A stretch of DNA of 10,228 nt from Streptosporangiaceae bacterium (GTDB lineage Bacteria; Actinomycetota; Actinomycetes; Streptosporangiales; Streptosporangiaceae), in assembly GCA_030040475.1 (NCBI GenBank), contig JASHTQ010000493.1, positions 1 to 10,228 of the forward strand. The letters are read 5' to 3'. Positions 1 to 6,231 of the stretch are shown here, piece by piece. A program made the position numbers and the translations under genes. Each line of letters begins with the position of its first letter. Position 1 is the first letter of the stretch. A model generated the notes under the pieces. It saw only the letters and a program-made list of their open reading frames with translations. It was not told the DNA's origin and did no database searches.

Positions 1-510
1 TACATGATGCGCATGCTCGCCTGGATCGACCTGCTGTCGACCGGCGGCTACGTGAACAAGGTGCTCGGCTGGGTGGGCATCTCCCCGGTCAACTGGCTGG
101 GCGGCAGCTCGGTGACGGTCGTGCTCGGCCTGGTGTACGGGTATATCCCGTACCTGATCCTGGTGCTTTACGCGGGCCTGGACCGGATCAACCCGGCCCT
201 GATCGAGGCCGGGCGCGACCTGGGCCTCGGGCGGATCCGTACGTTCGTGCACGTCACGCTGCCGCTGAGCAGGCAGCCGATCCTGACAGGACTGCTGATC
301 ACCGTGCTGCCGATGCTCGGCGACTACTACACCAACCAGATGCTGTCCGGCGCGGCGTCCACCTCCATGATCGGCAACCTGATCCAGGGCCAGCTCGGCA
401 CGCCCGGCCTGGAAGGCCAGGGCGCGGTGCTTTCGCTGCTGCTGCTGCTCGTGCTGCTCGTCCCGATGGTCTACTACGTGATCGCGACGAACCGGGAGGC
501 GGCCACATGA
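1..510 (+). CDS. ABC transporter permease, PotB-type, 5' end missing
   Basis: This is the C-terminal part of an integral-membrane permease of a polyamine-type (spermidine/putrescine) ABC importer. The reading frame is open to the left edge, so the ATG at 4 is internal; about 169 residues remain of a family usually near 290-310. The permease signature that docks with the ATPase, the EAA loop, is visible from base 205 (EAGRDLGLG, then a LPLS segment). It is flanked by hydrophobic helices, and a final leucine-rich helix ends just before the stop. The gene ends in ATGA, overlapping the next permease by four bases, so the two are translationally coupled and probably form a heterodimer. The ATPase and the substrate-binding protein should lie upstream, outside the window. 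The family assignment is firm. The substrate is inferred only from family resemblance and could be another small cation or a modified amino acid. Confidence 0.9.
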   Translation, partial: YMMRMLAWIDLLSTGGYVNKVLGWVGISPVNWLGGSSVTVVLGLVYGYIPYLILVLYAGLDRINPALIEAGRDLGLGRIRTFVHVTLPLSRQPILTGLLITVLPMLGDYYTNQMLSGAASTSMIGNLIQGQLGTPGLEGQGAVLSLLLLLVLLVPMVYYVIATNREAAT

Positions 511-1472
511 CCGCGACGAACGCCGCCGCTCCGGGCGCTTCCGCCCCGGATGCCACCGCGACCCCGGCGGCCGCCGCCGCGCCCGCGCGGGTCAGGCGCA
601 CGCCATGGCGCAACCCCTGGCGGCATCCGTGGTTCCTGGAGGGCTTCACCTGGCTCTACCTGGTCTGGTCGCTGGTGCCGATCGCGATCGCCGTGCTGTT
701 CTCGTTCAACAACGGCAGGTCCCAGTCCGCCTGGCAGGGGTTCTCGTGGCGCTGGTACTTCAGCGACCCGGTCAACTCCGTGCTGCACAATCCCCAGCTG
801 CACGCGGCGGTCATCCAGACCGTGCGGCTGTCCGTGCTCACCACGGTGATCGCGGTGCCGCTCGGCGTCGCGTTCGCGCTCGGCATCAACCGCTGGCGCG
901 GGCCGGTTCCCGGGACGTTCAACTTCGTGATGATCTTGTCCTACGTCATCCCCGAGCTGATCTTCGGCGTCTCGATGTTCTTCGTGTTCACCACCTTGTT
1001 CTCCACCGTGCACCTGGGGACGACCGCGGAGGTCCTGGGCCTGGTCACCTGGAACGTGAGCTGGCCGGCCATCATCGTCCAGGCCCGGCTGGTGACCCTC
1101 GGCCGCCACTACGAGGAGGCGGCGGCCGACCTGGGCGCCAACAAGCTGCAGACGATGCGCCGCGTGATGATCCCGCTGCTCGCCCCGGCCATCTTCGCCA
1201 GCGCCGTGCTGGTCTTCTCCGGCGTGATCGACGACTTCGTCATCGTCGACCTGCTCTCCTCCAACGCCGGCAACACCCCGATGTCGGTGATCATCTACTC
1301 CACCCAGCACGGCGGCAACGGCGGCCCGGCGCTCAACGCCCTCGGCACGATCATGCTGGTCATGTCGTTCATCATCGCGATCATCGGCTTCATCGGCTAC
1401 CGCTGGCTGACCCGAGGCGAGCGCGGCAGCCGGATCGCCGCCCTCACCACGATCGCCGGCAGCGAAGGCTGA
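507..1472 (+). CDS. ABC transporter permease, PotC-type
   Basis: This is the second inner-membrane permease of the same polyamine-type ABC importer, 321 residues. The start at 507 is supported by a GGGAGG ribosome-binding site at 494-499 with 7-base spacing and by the ATGA overlap with the upstream stop. Residues 1-28 are alanine-rich and low in complexity. A basic, tryptophan-rich stretch (PWRNPWRHPW) then leads into the first membrane helix at about 47. About six helices follow. The EAA loop is at residues 203-210 (EEAAADLG) and continues into a conserved IPLLAP segment. The last helix ends in a basic tail, as expected for a cytoplasmic C-terminus. This is the last gene of its operon: the next gene starts 145 bases downstream and is unrelated. 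Family assignment is strong; polyamine specificity is inferred. Confidence 0.93.
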   Translation: MTATNAAAPGASAPDATATPAAAAAPARVRRTPWRNPWRHPWFLEGFTWLYLVWSLVPIAIAVLFSFNNGRSQSAWQGFSWRWYFSDPVNSVLHNPQLHAAVIQTVRLSVLTTVIAVPLGVAFALGINRWRGPVPGTFNFVMILSYVIPELIFGVSMFFVFTTLFSTVHLGTTAEVLGLVTWNVSWPAIIVQARLVTLGRHYEEAAADLGANKLQTMRRVMIPLLAPAIFASAVLVFSGVIDDFVIVDLLSSNAGNTPMSVIIYSTQHGGNGGPALNALGTIMLVMSFIIAIIGFIGYRWLTRGERGSRIAALTTIAGSEG

Positions 1473-1612
1473 CCCGCCGTAATTTTTCTGCCGAACGGGC
1501 GGTGGTGCGCGTCTCGCGAACGCCCCGCGCCCCGTGGCGTGCGCCGAAAAAAGGCAAGCAACGTTTCCGGTAGGCATTGCGTCATAGCCGTGACCACCGA
1601 CAGAACGGGGTG

Positions 1613-1627
1613 GTGCCATGGTGGCAC
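1613..1627 (+). promoter_or_regulatory. Small hairpin holding the start codon of the large regulator
   Basis: GTGCC (1613-1617) and GGCAC (1623-1627) form a perfect five-base-pair stem, with the loop ATGGT carrying the start codon. A purine-rich GGGG at 1607-1610, seven bases upstream of the ATG, is the likely ribosome-binding site and lies outside the stem. The rest of the 145-base gap (1473-1617) shows no convincing terminator or sigma-70 promoter. The fold could tune initiation, but a stem this short in GC-rich DNA may be chance. Confidence 0.25.
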
Positions 1628-4600
1628 GGCTAGAGTTCAGCCTGCTCGGGACGATGCGGGTAAGCCGCGACGGGGCGGCGGTTTGCATCCCGGCCGGGCG
1701 TCAGCGTGCCCTGCTGGCGGCGCTGCTGCTTGGCGGCGGCCAGCTGCGGCAGGCGGACGAGCTGATCGAGGTGCTGTGGGACGTCCACCCGCCTGCGTCG
1801 GCGCGCGCCAGCCTGCGCAACTACGTCAGGCGGCTGCGTAACGCCCTCGGCGACTCGGGCCACACGCGGATCCGCACTCAGCCGAGCGGATACGCGATCA
1901 GCGTGGACACCGATGACCTCGACGTGTCCAGGTTCGAGGCGCTGCTGCGGGCCGCCCGGCTGGCGATGCGGACCGGCGCCTGGGAGCAGGCCGCGACCAG
2001 GGCGCACGCGGCGCTGTCGCTGTGGCGCGGGGAGCCGCTGACCGGCGTGGAGTCGCAGGCCCTCGTCCGGCGGGAGGTCCCCCGCCTGGCGGAGCTGCGC
2101 ATGCAGGCGCTCGAGGTCCGGCTGGATGCCGACCTGCGCCTGGGCGGTCACGCCGAGGCCATACCCGAGCTGCGGCGGCTGGTCGGCCTTCATCCGCTGC
2201 GCGAGCAGCTGCACGCGCTGCTGATGCTGGCGCTGTACCGGTCCGGTCAGCGGGCCGAGGCCCTCGCCGCGTACCGGGCCGCCCGGCAGGTCCTGGCCGG
2301 GGAACCCGGTACCCGGCTGCGCGAGCTGCACCAGCAGATGCTCAGCGGCGATCCCGTGCTGGCCGTCCCCGCGCCCGCGCCGCCGGACGGCGGCGCGGCG
2401 CCCGTCGCGCCGCGTGCCCTGCCCGGACCGGTAGCGCACTTCACCGGCCGCCACAACGAACTCGCCGTGCTGACCGGCCTGCTCGACCAGCCCGGCCGGC
2501 GAGCGCCGGGCACCGCGGTGATCTCCGCGCTCGGCGGCACGGCCGGGGTGGGCAAGACGGCGCTTGCCGTGCACTGGGCCCGCCTGGTCGCGCACCGTTT
2601 CCCCGACGGGCAGCTGTACGTGAACCTGCGCGGTTACGACCTGGGCTCGCCGATGCCGCCGCAGGATGCGCTGGCCGAGTTCCTGCGCGCGCTCGGCGTG
2701 TCCGGCCAGGACATCCCCGCCGGAGTGGACGAGTGCGCCGCCAGGTACCGCGGCCTGCTGGCCGGGCGGCGGATGCTCGTGCTGCTGGATAACGCCAGGT
2801 CGGCGGAGCAGGTCCGTCCGCTGCTGCCCGCGAGCGCGGGCTGCCTGGCCGTGGTGACCAGCCGTGACCCGATGGCCGGGCTGGTGGCGAGGCAGGGCGC
2901 CCAGCGGGTAGAGCTTGACCTGCTGCCGCTGCCCGACGCGGCCGGGCTGCTGCGCACGCTGGTCGGCGAGCGGGCCGCCGCCGATCCCGCCGCGACCAGG
3001 TCGCTGGCGGAGGCGTGCTCGCGGCTCCCGCTGGCGCTGCGGGTAGCCGCCGAACGCATCACCGCAACTCCGGACACCGCGCTGGCGGACCTGGTCGCCG
3101 AGCTGGCCGATGAACGGCTCGGCCTGGAACCGATCCAGCCGGACGGCGCTCAGCGCACCGCGATCCGGGCGGTCTTCTCCTGGTCGTATCGGCAGCTCCC
3201 GGAGGCCGCGGCGCGCGCGTTCCGCCTTTCGGCCCTGCACCCCGGGCCGGACCTCGACGCCTATTCCGTCGCCGCGCTCACCGGCGGCACCCTCGAGCAG
3301 GCCGCCGAACTTCTCGGCCAGCTCCTCCAGGCAAGCCTGATCCAGCCGTCCGCCTCGTCCCGGCACGCCGGCGACAGGTACACCCGCCACGACCTGCTGC
3401 GCGCCTACGGCCGCGAGCTAGCCACCGCCACCGACACCGACGCCGAACGCCGTACCGCCCTGACCCGCCTGTTCGACTACTACCTCCAAGCCGCCTCCCT
3501 GGCCACCAACACCCTCTACCCCCCCGCCATCCCTCACCCGGCCAGCGGCCCCCTCCCGCCGCTGGCCACCCCGGCCGCGGCGCAGGCGTGGCTTGACGCC
3601 GAGCGGGCCAGCCTGGTCGCGGTCTCCGCGCACGCCGCCCGGCGCGGCTGGTCAGGCCACGCCAGCCGGCTGGCCGTCACGCTGCACCGCTATCTGGATG
3701 CCGGCGGCTACGTCTCCGAGGCCATCACGGTGCACAACGCCGGCAGACGGGCCGCCCGCAGGGTCGGCGACCGCGGCGCCATCGCCGAGGCGCTTAACTC
3801 CCTCGGCCACGCCGACCTGCGCCAAGGCCACTACCAGCAGGCCATCGCCCGGTTCCAGAAGGCTCACGCCCACTTCCGCGCGACCGGAAACAAGTCCGGC
3901 GAGGCATACGCGCTCGGCAACCTGGGCCTCGTGGCCATGCGGCAGGGCGGTTATCAGCAGGCTGCCCGCCACTTCGAGCTGGCCGCGGGCCTGCTTCGCC
4001 AGACCGGCGACCGGGCCGGGCAGGCGCGCATGCTCGCCAACCTCGGCGTCCTCGCCATGCAGCAGGGCCGCTACCAGCAGGCCGGCGATTACCAGCGGCA
4101 GGCCCTGATCATCTTCCAGGAGGTCGGCGACCGGTCAGGCGAGGCCCAGGGGCTGAGCACCCTGGGCACCATCGACGGGCGGCAGGGCGGCTACGAGTCG
4201 GCGGCCGATCACTTGCGCCAAGCCCTCAGCCTGTTCCGCGCGGCCGGCGACAGGTCCGGCCAGGCCCACGCGCTGACCGATCTCGGCGACATCGACCTGC
4301 GGCGAGGCCACTTCGACAGCGCCGCCCGCCACCAGCTGCGATCCCTCACCTTGTTCCACGAGACCGGCGATCCGGCAGGCCAGGCAAAGGCGCTCAACGG
4401 CCTCGGCTCAGCGCTGCTGGCCGCCGGGCGCGTCGCCGACGCCCACGCGCGGCACACCGCCGCGCTCGCCCTGGCCCGCAAGCTCGACGATCAGTATGAG
4501 CAGGCCCGCGCGCTCGGTGGCCTCGGCGATGCCGAGCACGCCCTCGGCGACCCGGCCGAGGCCCGCCGGCAATGGCGGCAGGCCCTGGCCCTCTACACTC

Positions 4601-4680
4601 GGCTACGCACCCCAGAAGCAGACCAGATCCGCAGCCAGCTCGCCAAGATAGCCGACGTTCCCGCCAAGAGCCGCTCATGA
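1618..4680 (+). CDS. AfsR-like SARP / NB-ARC / TPR transcriptional regulator
   Basis: This 1020-residue cytoplasmic DNA-binding regulator has the full AfsR-type architecture and is close in length to AfsR (about 990). Residues 1-95 are the OmpR-like winged helix, starting right at the ATG, with the recognition-helix region near ARASLRNYVRRLRNAL. Residues about 100-250 are the bacterial transcriptional activation domain (BTAD). A linker leads to an NB-ARC (STAND) ATPase. Its Walker A, GTAGVGKT, is at 307-314; its Walker B, LVLLDN, is at 387-392; VTSRD and RLPLALR motifs follow; and an MHD-like RHDLL is at 590-594. All key nucleotide-binding residues are present, so it should act as an ATP switch. 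Residues 717-996 are seven TPRs of exactly 40 residues, the likely sensor or partner-binding surface. No biosynthetic cluster is adjacent, so its target is unknown. The small gene at 4702 is the obvious co-transcribed partner. Start chosen because the winged-helix fold begins immediately. Identity as a SARP-family STAND regulator is firm; orthology to AfsR itself is not claimed. Confidence 0.95.
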   Translation: MVARLEFSLLGTMRVSRDGAAVCIPAGRQRALLAALLLGGGQLRQADELIEVLWDVHPPASARASLRNYVRRLRNALGDSGHTRIRTQPSGYAISVDTDDLDVSRFEALLRAARLAMRTGAWEQAATRAHAALSLWRGEPLTGVESQALVRREVPRLAELRMQALEVRLDADLRLGGHAEAIPELRRLVGLHPLREQLHALLMLALYRSGQRAEALAAYRAARQVLAGEPGTRLRELHQQMLSGDPVLAVPAPAPPDGGAAPVAPRALPGPVAHFTGRHNELAVLTGLLDQPGRRAPGTAVISALGGTAGVGKTALAVHWARLVAHRFPDGQLYVNLRGYDLGSPMPPQDALAEFLRALGVSGQDIPAGVDECAARYRGLLAGRRMLVLLDNARSAEQVRPLLPASAGCLAVVTSRDPMAGLVARQGAQRVELDLLPLPDAAGLLRTLVGERAAADPAATRSLAEACSRLPLALRVAAERITATPDTALADLVAELADERLGLEPIQPDGAQRTAIRAVFSWSYRQLPEAAARAFRLSALHPGPDLDAYSVAALTGGTLEQAAELLGQLLQASLIQPSASSRHAGDRYTRHDLLRAYGRELATATDTDAERRTALTRLFDYYLQAASLATNTLYPPAIPHPASGPLPPLATPAAAQAWLDAERASLVAVSAHAARRGWSGHASRLAVTLHRYLDAGGYVSEAITVHNAGRRAARRVGDRGAIAEALNSLGHADLRQGHYQQAIARFQKAHAHFRATGNKSGEAYALGNLGLVAMRQGGYQQAARHFELAAGLLRQTGDRAGQARMLANLGVLAMQQGRYQQAGDYQRQALIIFQEVGDRSGEAQGLSTLGTIDGRQGGYESAADHLRQALSLFRAAGDRSGQAHALTDLGDIDLRRGHFDSAARHQLRSLTLFHETGDPAGQAKALNGLGSALLAAGRVADAHARHTAALALARKLDDQYEQARALGGLGDAEHALGDPAEARRQWRQALALYTRLRTPEADQIRSQLAKIADVPAKSRS
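3766..4605 (+). repeat. Seven in-register 120-base repeats encoding TPRs
   Basis: Seven consecutive units of exactly 120 bases (40 codons) start at codon 717 with no insertion or deletion. The protein consensus is GDRSGQAxAL, then a xxLG core, RQGxYxxA, and ALxLFRxx. Units 1 to 5 are closest to one another; units 6 and 7 diverge (GDPAGQAKAL, DDQYEQARAL). DNA similarity is highest around the segment encoding QGxYQQA in units 1-3. Exact register and DNA-level similarity suggest growth by tandem duplication. A degenerate further repeat may lie just before 3766. Confidence 0.85.
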
Positions 4681-4690
4681 TCGTGTCACG

Positions 4691-4695
4691 AAAGG
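4691..4695 (+). promoter_or_regulatory. Ribosome-binding site that fixes the GTG start at 4702
   Basis: AAAGG lies six bases upstream of the GTG at 4702. An in-frame TAA at 4699-4701 sits immediately before that GTG, so no earlier start is possible. Confidence 0.6.
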
Positions 4696-4701
4696 CCGTA
4701 A

Positions 4702-4959
4702 GTGCTCGAGAACCTGGAGTTCGATGACGCCGAGCCCCCCACCATCGGCCTTGTTCCCGACGGCACCTCCTGGGAACAGGTACAGGACCACATCAAGATC
4801 GCCCACCACCCCCTGCTAGTCCCGCTGCCCGACTCCGGAACCTACGTCGGCGCCTACTGGGCCGGCACCCAGACCATCGTCACCGAGGACCTAGGCCCCG
4901 ACCAAGACCAGGCCCTAGAAGACTTCCGCGCCTACCTCCAAGACCACAACGAAACCTAG
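4702..4959 (+). CDS. Small acidic protein of unknown function, downstream of the regulator
   Basis: I do not recognise this 85-residue protein. It is strongly acidic: 17 Asp/Glu against one Lys and one Arg, plus four His. It has no signal peptide or membrane helix, so it is probably cytoplasmic. The N-terminal third is extended and acidic (LENLEFDDAEPP). A helix-like WEQVQDHIKIAHH segment follows, then a strand-rich middle (GTYVGAYWAGTQTIV) and an acidic C-terminal helix (DQALEDFRAYLQDH). This looks like a small folded domain rather than a disordered peptide. The start is fixed by a good ribosome-binding site and a stop codon directly before it. It lies 21 bases after the large regulator and ends before a hairpin, so the two genes are probably one operon. 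Three of nine leucines use CTA, a codon rare in the neighbouring genes, and the stop is TAG. Candidate roles are a partner or antagonist of the regulator; none is shown. It is in the position of afsS after afsR but shows no AfsS-like repeats. Confidence 0.72.
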   Translation: MLENLEFDDAEPPTIGLVPDGTSWEQVQDHIKIAHHPLLVPLPDSGTYVGAYWAGTQTIVTEDLGPDQDQALEDFRAYLQDHNET

Positions 4960-4970
4960 CCCCGCCCCAG

Positions 4971-5018
4971 AACCCCACCCCCGGACCTCCCACCTCAAAC
5001 CCCACCCCCGGAACTCCA
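4971..5018 (+). repeat. Short C-rich direct repeat, 27-base spacing
   Basis: The 15-mer AACCCCACCCCCGGA occurs at 4971-4985 and 4998-5012, and the similarity continues a few bases beyond each copy. The tract is almost devoid of G on this strand: by hand count, 4951-5030 has 46 C and 11 G. It lies just after the stop of the small acidic gene. Function unknown. Confidence 0.6.
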
Positions 5019-5020
5019 CC

Positions 5021-5055
5021 CCGCGGCTTCCATGCCGCTCGCCTGAAGCCCGCGG
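5021..5055 (+). terminator. Putative hairpin terminator after the regulator operon
   Basis: CCGCGGCTTC (5021-5030) pairs with GAAGCCCGCGG (5045-5055), giving ten base pairs with a single bulged base and a 14-base loop. There is no U-run, which is common for actinobacterial terminators. An alternative hairpin (GAGCC 5055-5059 with GGCTC 5067-5071, outer GCCC/GGGC at 5048-5051 and 5075-5078) is followed by only three T and overlaps the right arm. The rest of the 246-base gap (4960-5205) shows no gene. I find no clear -35/-10 pair for the next gene. Confidence 0.42.
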
Positions 5056-5184
5056 AGCCGCCGGCTGGCTCTTTGGGCGCGAACCGACCCGAAAATCCCA
5101 CGCATCGTGTCCGCGGCAATCCCAACGGTGAACTACGCGCCGCCCGCGCCCGTGTTAAGGACAGGACACGGCCCGGGAACTGAA

Positions 5185-5193
5185 GAGGAAAGG
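5185..5193 (+). promoter_or_regulatory. Ribosome-binding site for the membrane protein at 5206
   Basis: GAGGAAAGG is a strong purine-rich site, 12 bases before the ATG at 5206, slightly longer than ideal. A TGA at 5194-5196 closes the frame upstream, so 5206 is the first possible ATG. The next in-frame ATG (residue 19) would remove a basic N-terminus but keep all helices. Confidence 0.5.
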
Positions 5194-5205
5194 TGATCGG
5201 GTCTT

Positions 5206-6219
5206 ATGGCAGCCGGTTTTGTCGATCTCGTCGTCCCTGGCAGGCACTCGCGTCGGCTGATGTTGGCCGGACTGCAACGGATGTCCCTGCTGGCTCTTCT
5301 CATGTTGGTCGCCCAGTACGCCCTGGGCATCGTGCTGAACCTGTACGTTGCCGTTCCCACCGCGGACGCACGCGCAGGGATCATGCAGGTGATCGTCAAC
5401 GGCCCGTTGACCCTCACGCTGCACGTGCTGCTCGGCCTTGGGCTGGTCGGCACCGCAATCGTGCTGCTAGTCAGGGCAGTTATCGTCGGGGACCGCCGGT
5501 TCGCGATGCTGGCGGCAGGCGGCCTGACCGCCATCGGTGGCGCATTCGCCGCGGGGGAGATCTTCGTCCGTAACGGCCAGCAGTTCGCCTCTGCGGCGAT
5601 GGCCATCCTGACCGCAGTAGCACTGCTGTGCTACATCGGTACGCTGACGCTGGCGAGTGCGGCCTATCGCCAGGTCGCCCGCCATCGGCAGCACGCAATG
5701 GACTTCGGCGACCCCGATGCGGACGACATCGACCCCTGGCCGCCGGACTACGAATCCGACGACACCGACGACGAGTCGGCCTGGCCGCCGGACTACGACG
5801 ACGACTCCGACCCACCCTGGCGCCAGCCCCGCGACGATGATGCCAGCCCGGCCTGGCGGTCGCGCAGCGCCGACTCCGGGCCGCCATGGCGGCGGAGCCC
5901 CAATGCCTCCGGTCTAACCTGGCCGCCGAGCCACGACGACGCCTCCCACGTAGCCTGGCAGCCACTCAGCGCCGACTCCGGCCCGCCGTGGCAGCGGAGC
6001 CCCGACGACTCCGGCCCGCCGTGGCAGCAGAGCAGCGGCGGTTCTAGCCTGAGCTGGCCCCTTGCCCGGGACGACTCTGGACCGAATTGGCGGCCGGACC
6101 ATGTCCTGGACGATGCCGACCTCGGCCTGGTCTGGACGCCGGACGCCGACATTCCCGCTCCCCGGCCAAGCTTGCCGGACTCCGGCCGGTCCTGGTCAGC
6201 ACCGCCCGGCGAACGGTAA
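5206..6219 (+). CDS. Four-helix membrane protein with Trp-periodic acidic tail, unknown function
   Basis: This 337-residue protein has two parts. Residues 1-164 are a membrane domain with four predicted helices at about 26-48, 66-94, 99-121 and 127-150. Notable residues are a QYALGIVLNLYV segment ending helix 1, His73 in helix 2 and Glu118 in helix 3. Basic residues before helix 1 and after helix 4 (YRQVARHRQH) put both ends in the cytoplasm. The membrane domain resembles uncharacterised four-helix proteins I associate with actinobacteria; that is recollection, not a search. Residues 165-337 are a disordered-looking tail rich in Asp, Ser, Pro and Trp, with 13 tryptophans at regular spacing. 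The gene is followed after 12 bases by the LigB-like gene, so the two are probably co-transcribed with miaA. No enzyme motif is visible. The tail may be a cytoplasmic binding platform; that is inference only. Confidence 0.88.
   Translation: MAAGFVDLVVPGRHSRRLMLAGLQRMSLLALLMLVAQYALGIVLNLYVAVPTADARAGIMQVIVNGPLTLTLHVLLGLGLVGTAIVLLVRAVIVGDRRFAMLAAGGLTAIGGAFAAGEIFVRNGQQFASAAMAILTAVALLCYIGTLTLASAAYRQVARHRQHAMDFGDPDADDIDPWPPDYESDDTDDESAWPPDYDDDSDPPWRQPRDDDASPAWRSRSADSGPPWRRSPNASGLTWPPSHDDASHVAWQPLSADSGPPWQRSPDDSGPPWQQSSGGSSLSWPLARDDSGPNWRPDHVLDDADLGLVWTPDADIPAPRPSLPDSGRSWSAPPGER
5794..6096 (+). repeat. Eleven-residue tryptophan repeats in the membrane-protein tail
   Basis: In-frame units of 11 residues (33 bases), occasionally 12, have the approximate consensus SxDDSGPPWxx. 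Tryptophans fall at residues 205, 217, 228, 239, 251, 262, 273, 284 and 295 (spacing 12, 11, 11, 12, 11, 11, 11, 11). Looser copies lie on each side at 178, 193, 310 and 330. DNA identity is clearest around 5869-5886, 5971-5988 and 6004-6021, which encode DSGPPW. Confidence 0.85.
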
Positions 6220-6231
6220 CCTCGACAACCG

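Noticed and set aside
1473..1502. CCGCC/GGCGG inverted repeat with a T-run after the PotC-type gene, as a terminator
   Set aside because: Only five pairs with a 19-base loop, and the T-run lies in the loop rather than after the stem.
474..1688. 404-codon open frame on the minus strand opposite the PotC-type permease
   Set aside because: Highly biased His/Asp/Gly/Arg-rich translation with no domain, opposite a clearly conserved permease with proper overlap and ribosome-binding site; a GC-rich antisense shadow.
1630..3390. 586-codon open frame on the minus strand opposite the regulator
   Set aside because: Gly/Arg/Gln-rich low-complexity translation mirroring the codon bias of the real gene; no motif or ribosome-binding site.
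1618..4680. The NB-ARC/TPR protein as an anti-phage STAND (Avs-like) defence protein
   Set aside because: The N-terminus is a SARP winged helix with BTAD, a transcription factor effector, not a nuclease or protease; no other defence genes are nearby.
4702..4959. The small acidic gene as an afsS homologue
   Set aside because: Position after an AfsR-like gene fits, but none of the short internal repeats expected of AfsS are present.
4880..5125. Minus-strand frame with GVGF-type Gly repeats
   Set aside because: The repeats are just the reverse reading of the C-rich tract after the small acidic gene; it overlaps that gene and has no supporting start signal.
5133..5606. 157-codon minus-strand frame opposite the four-helix membrane protein
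   Set aside because: Ser/Arg/Ala-rich translation without recognisable domain; the plus-strand gene has clear helices and a strong ribosome-binding site.
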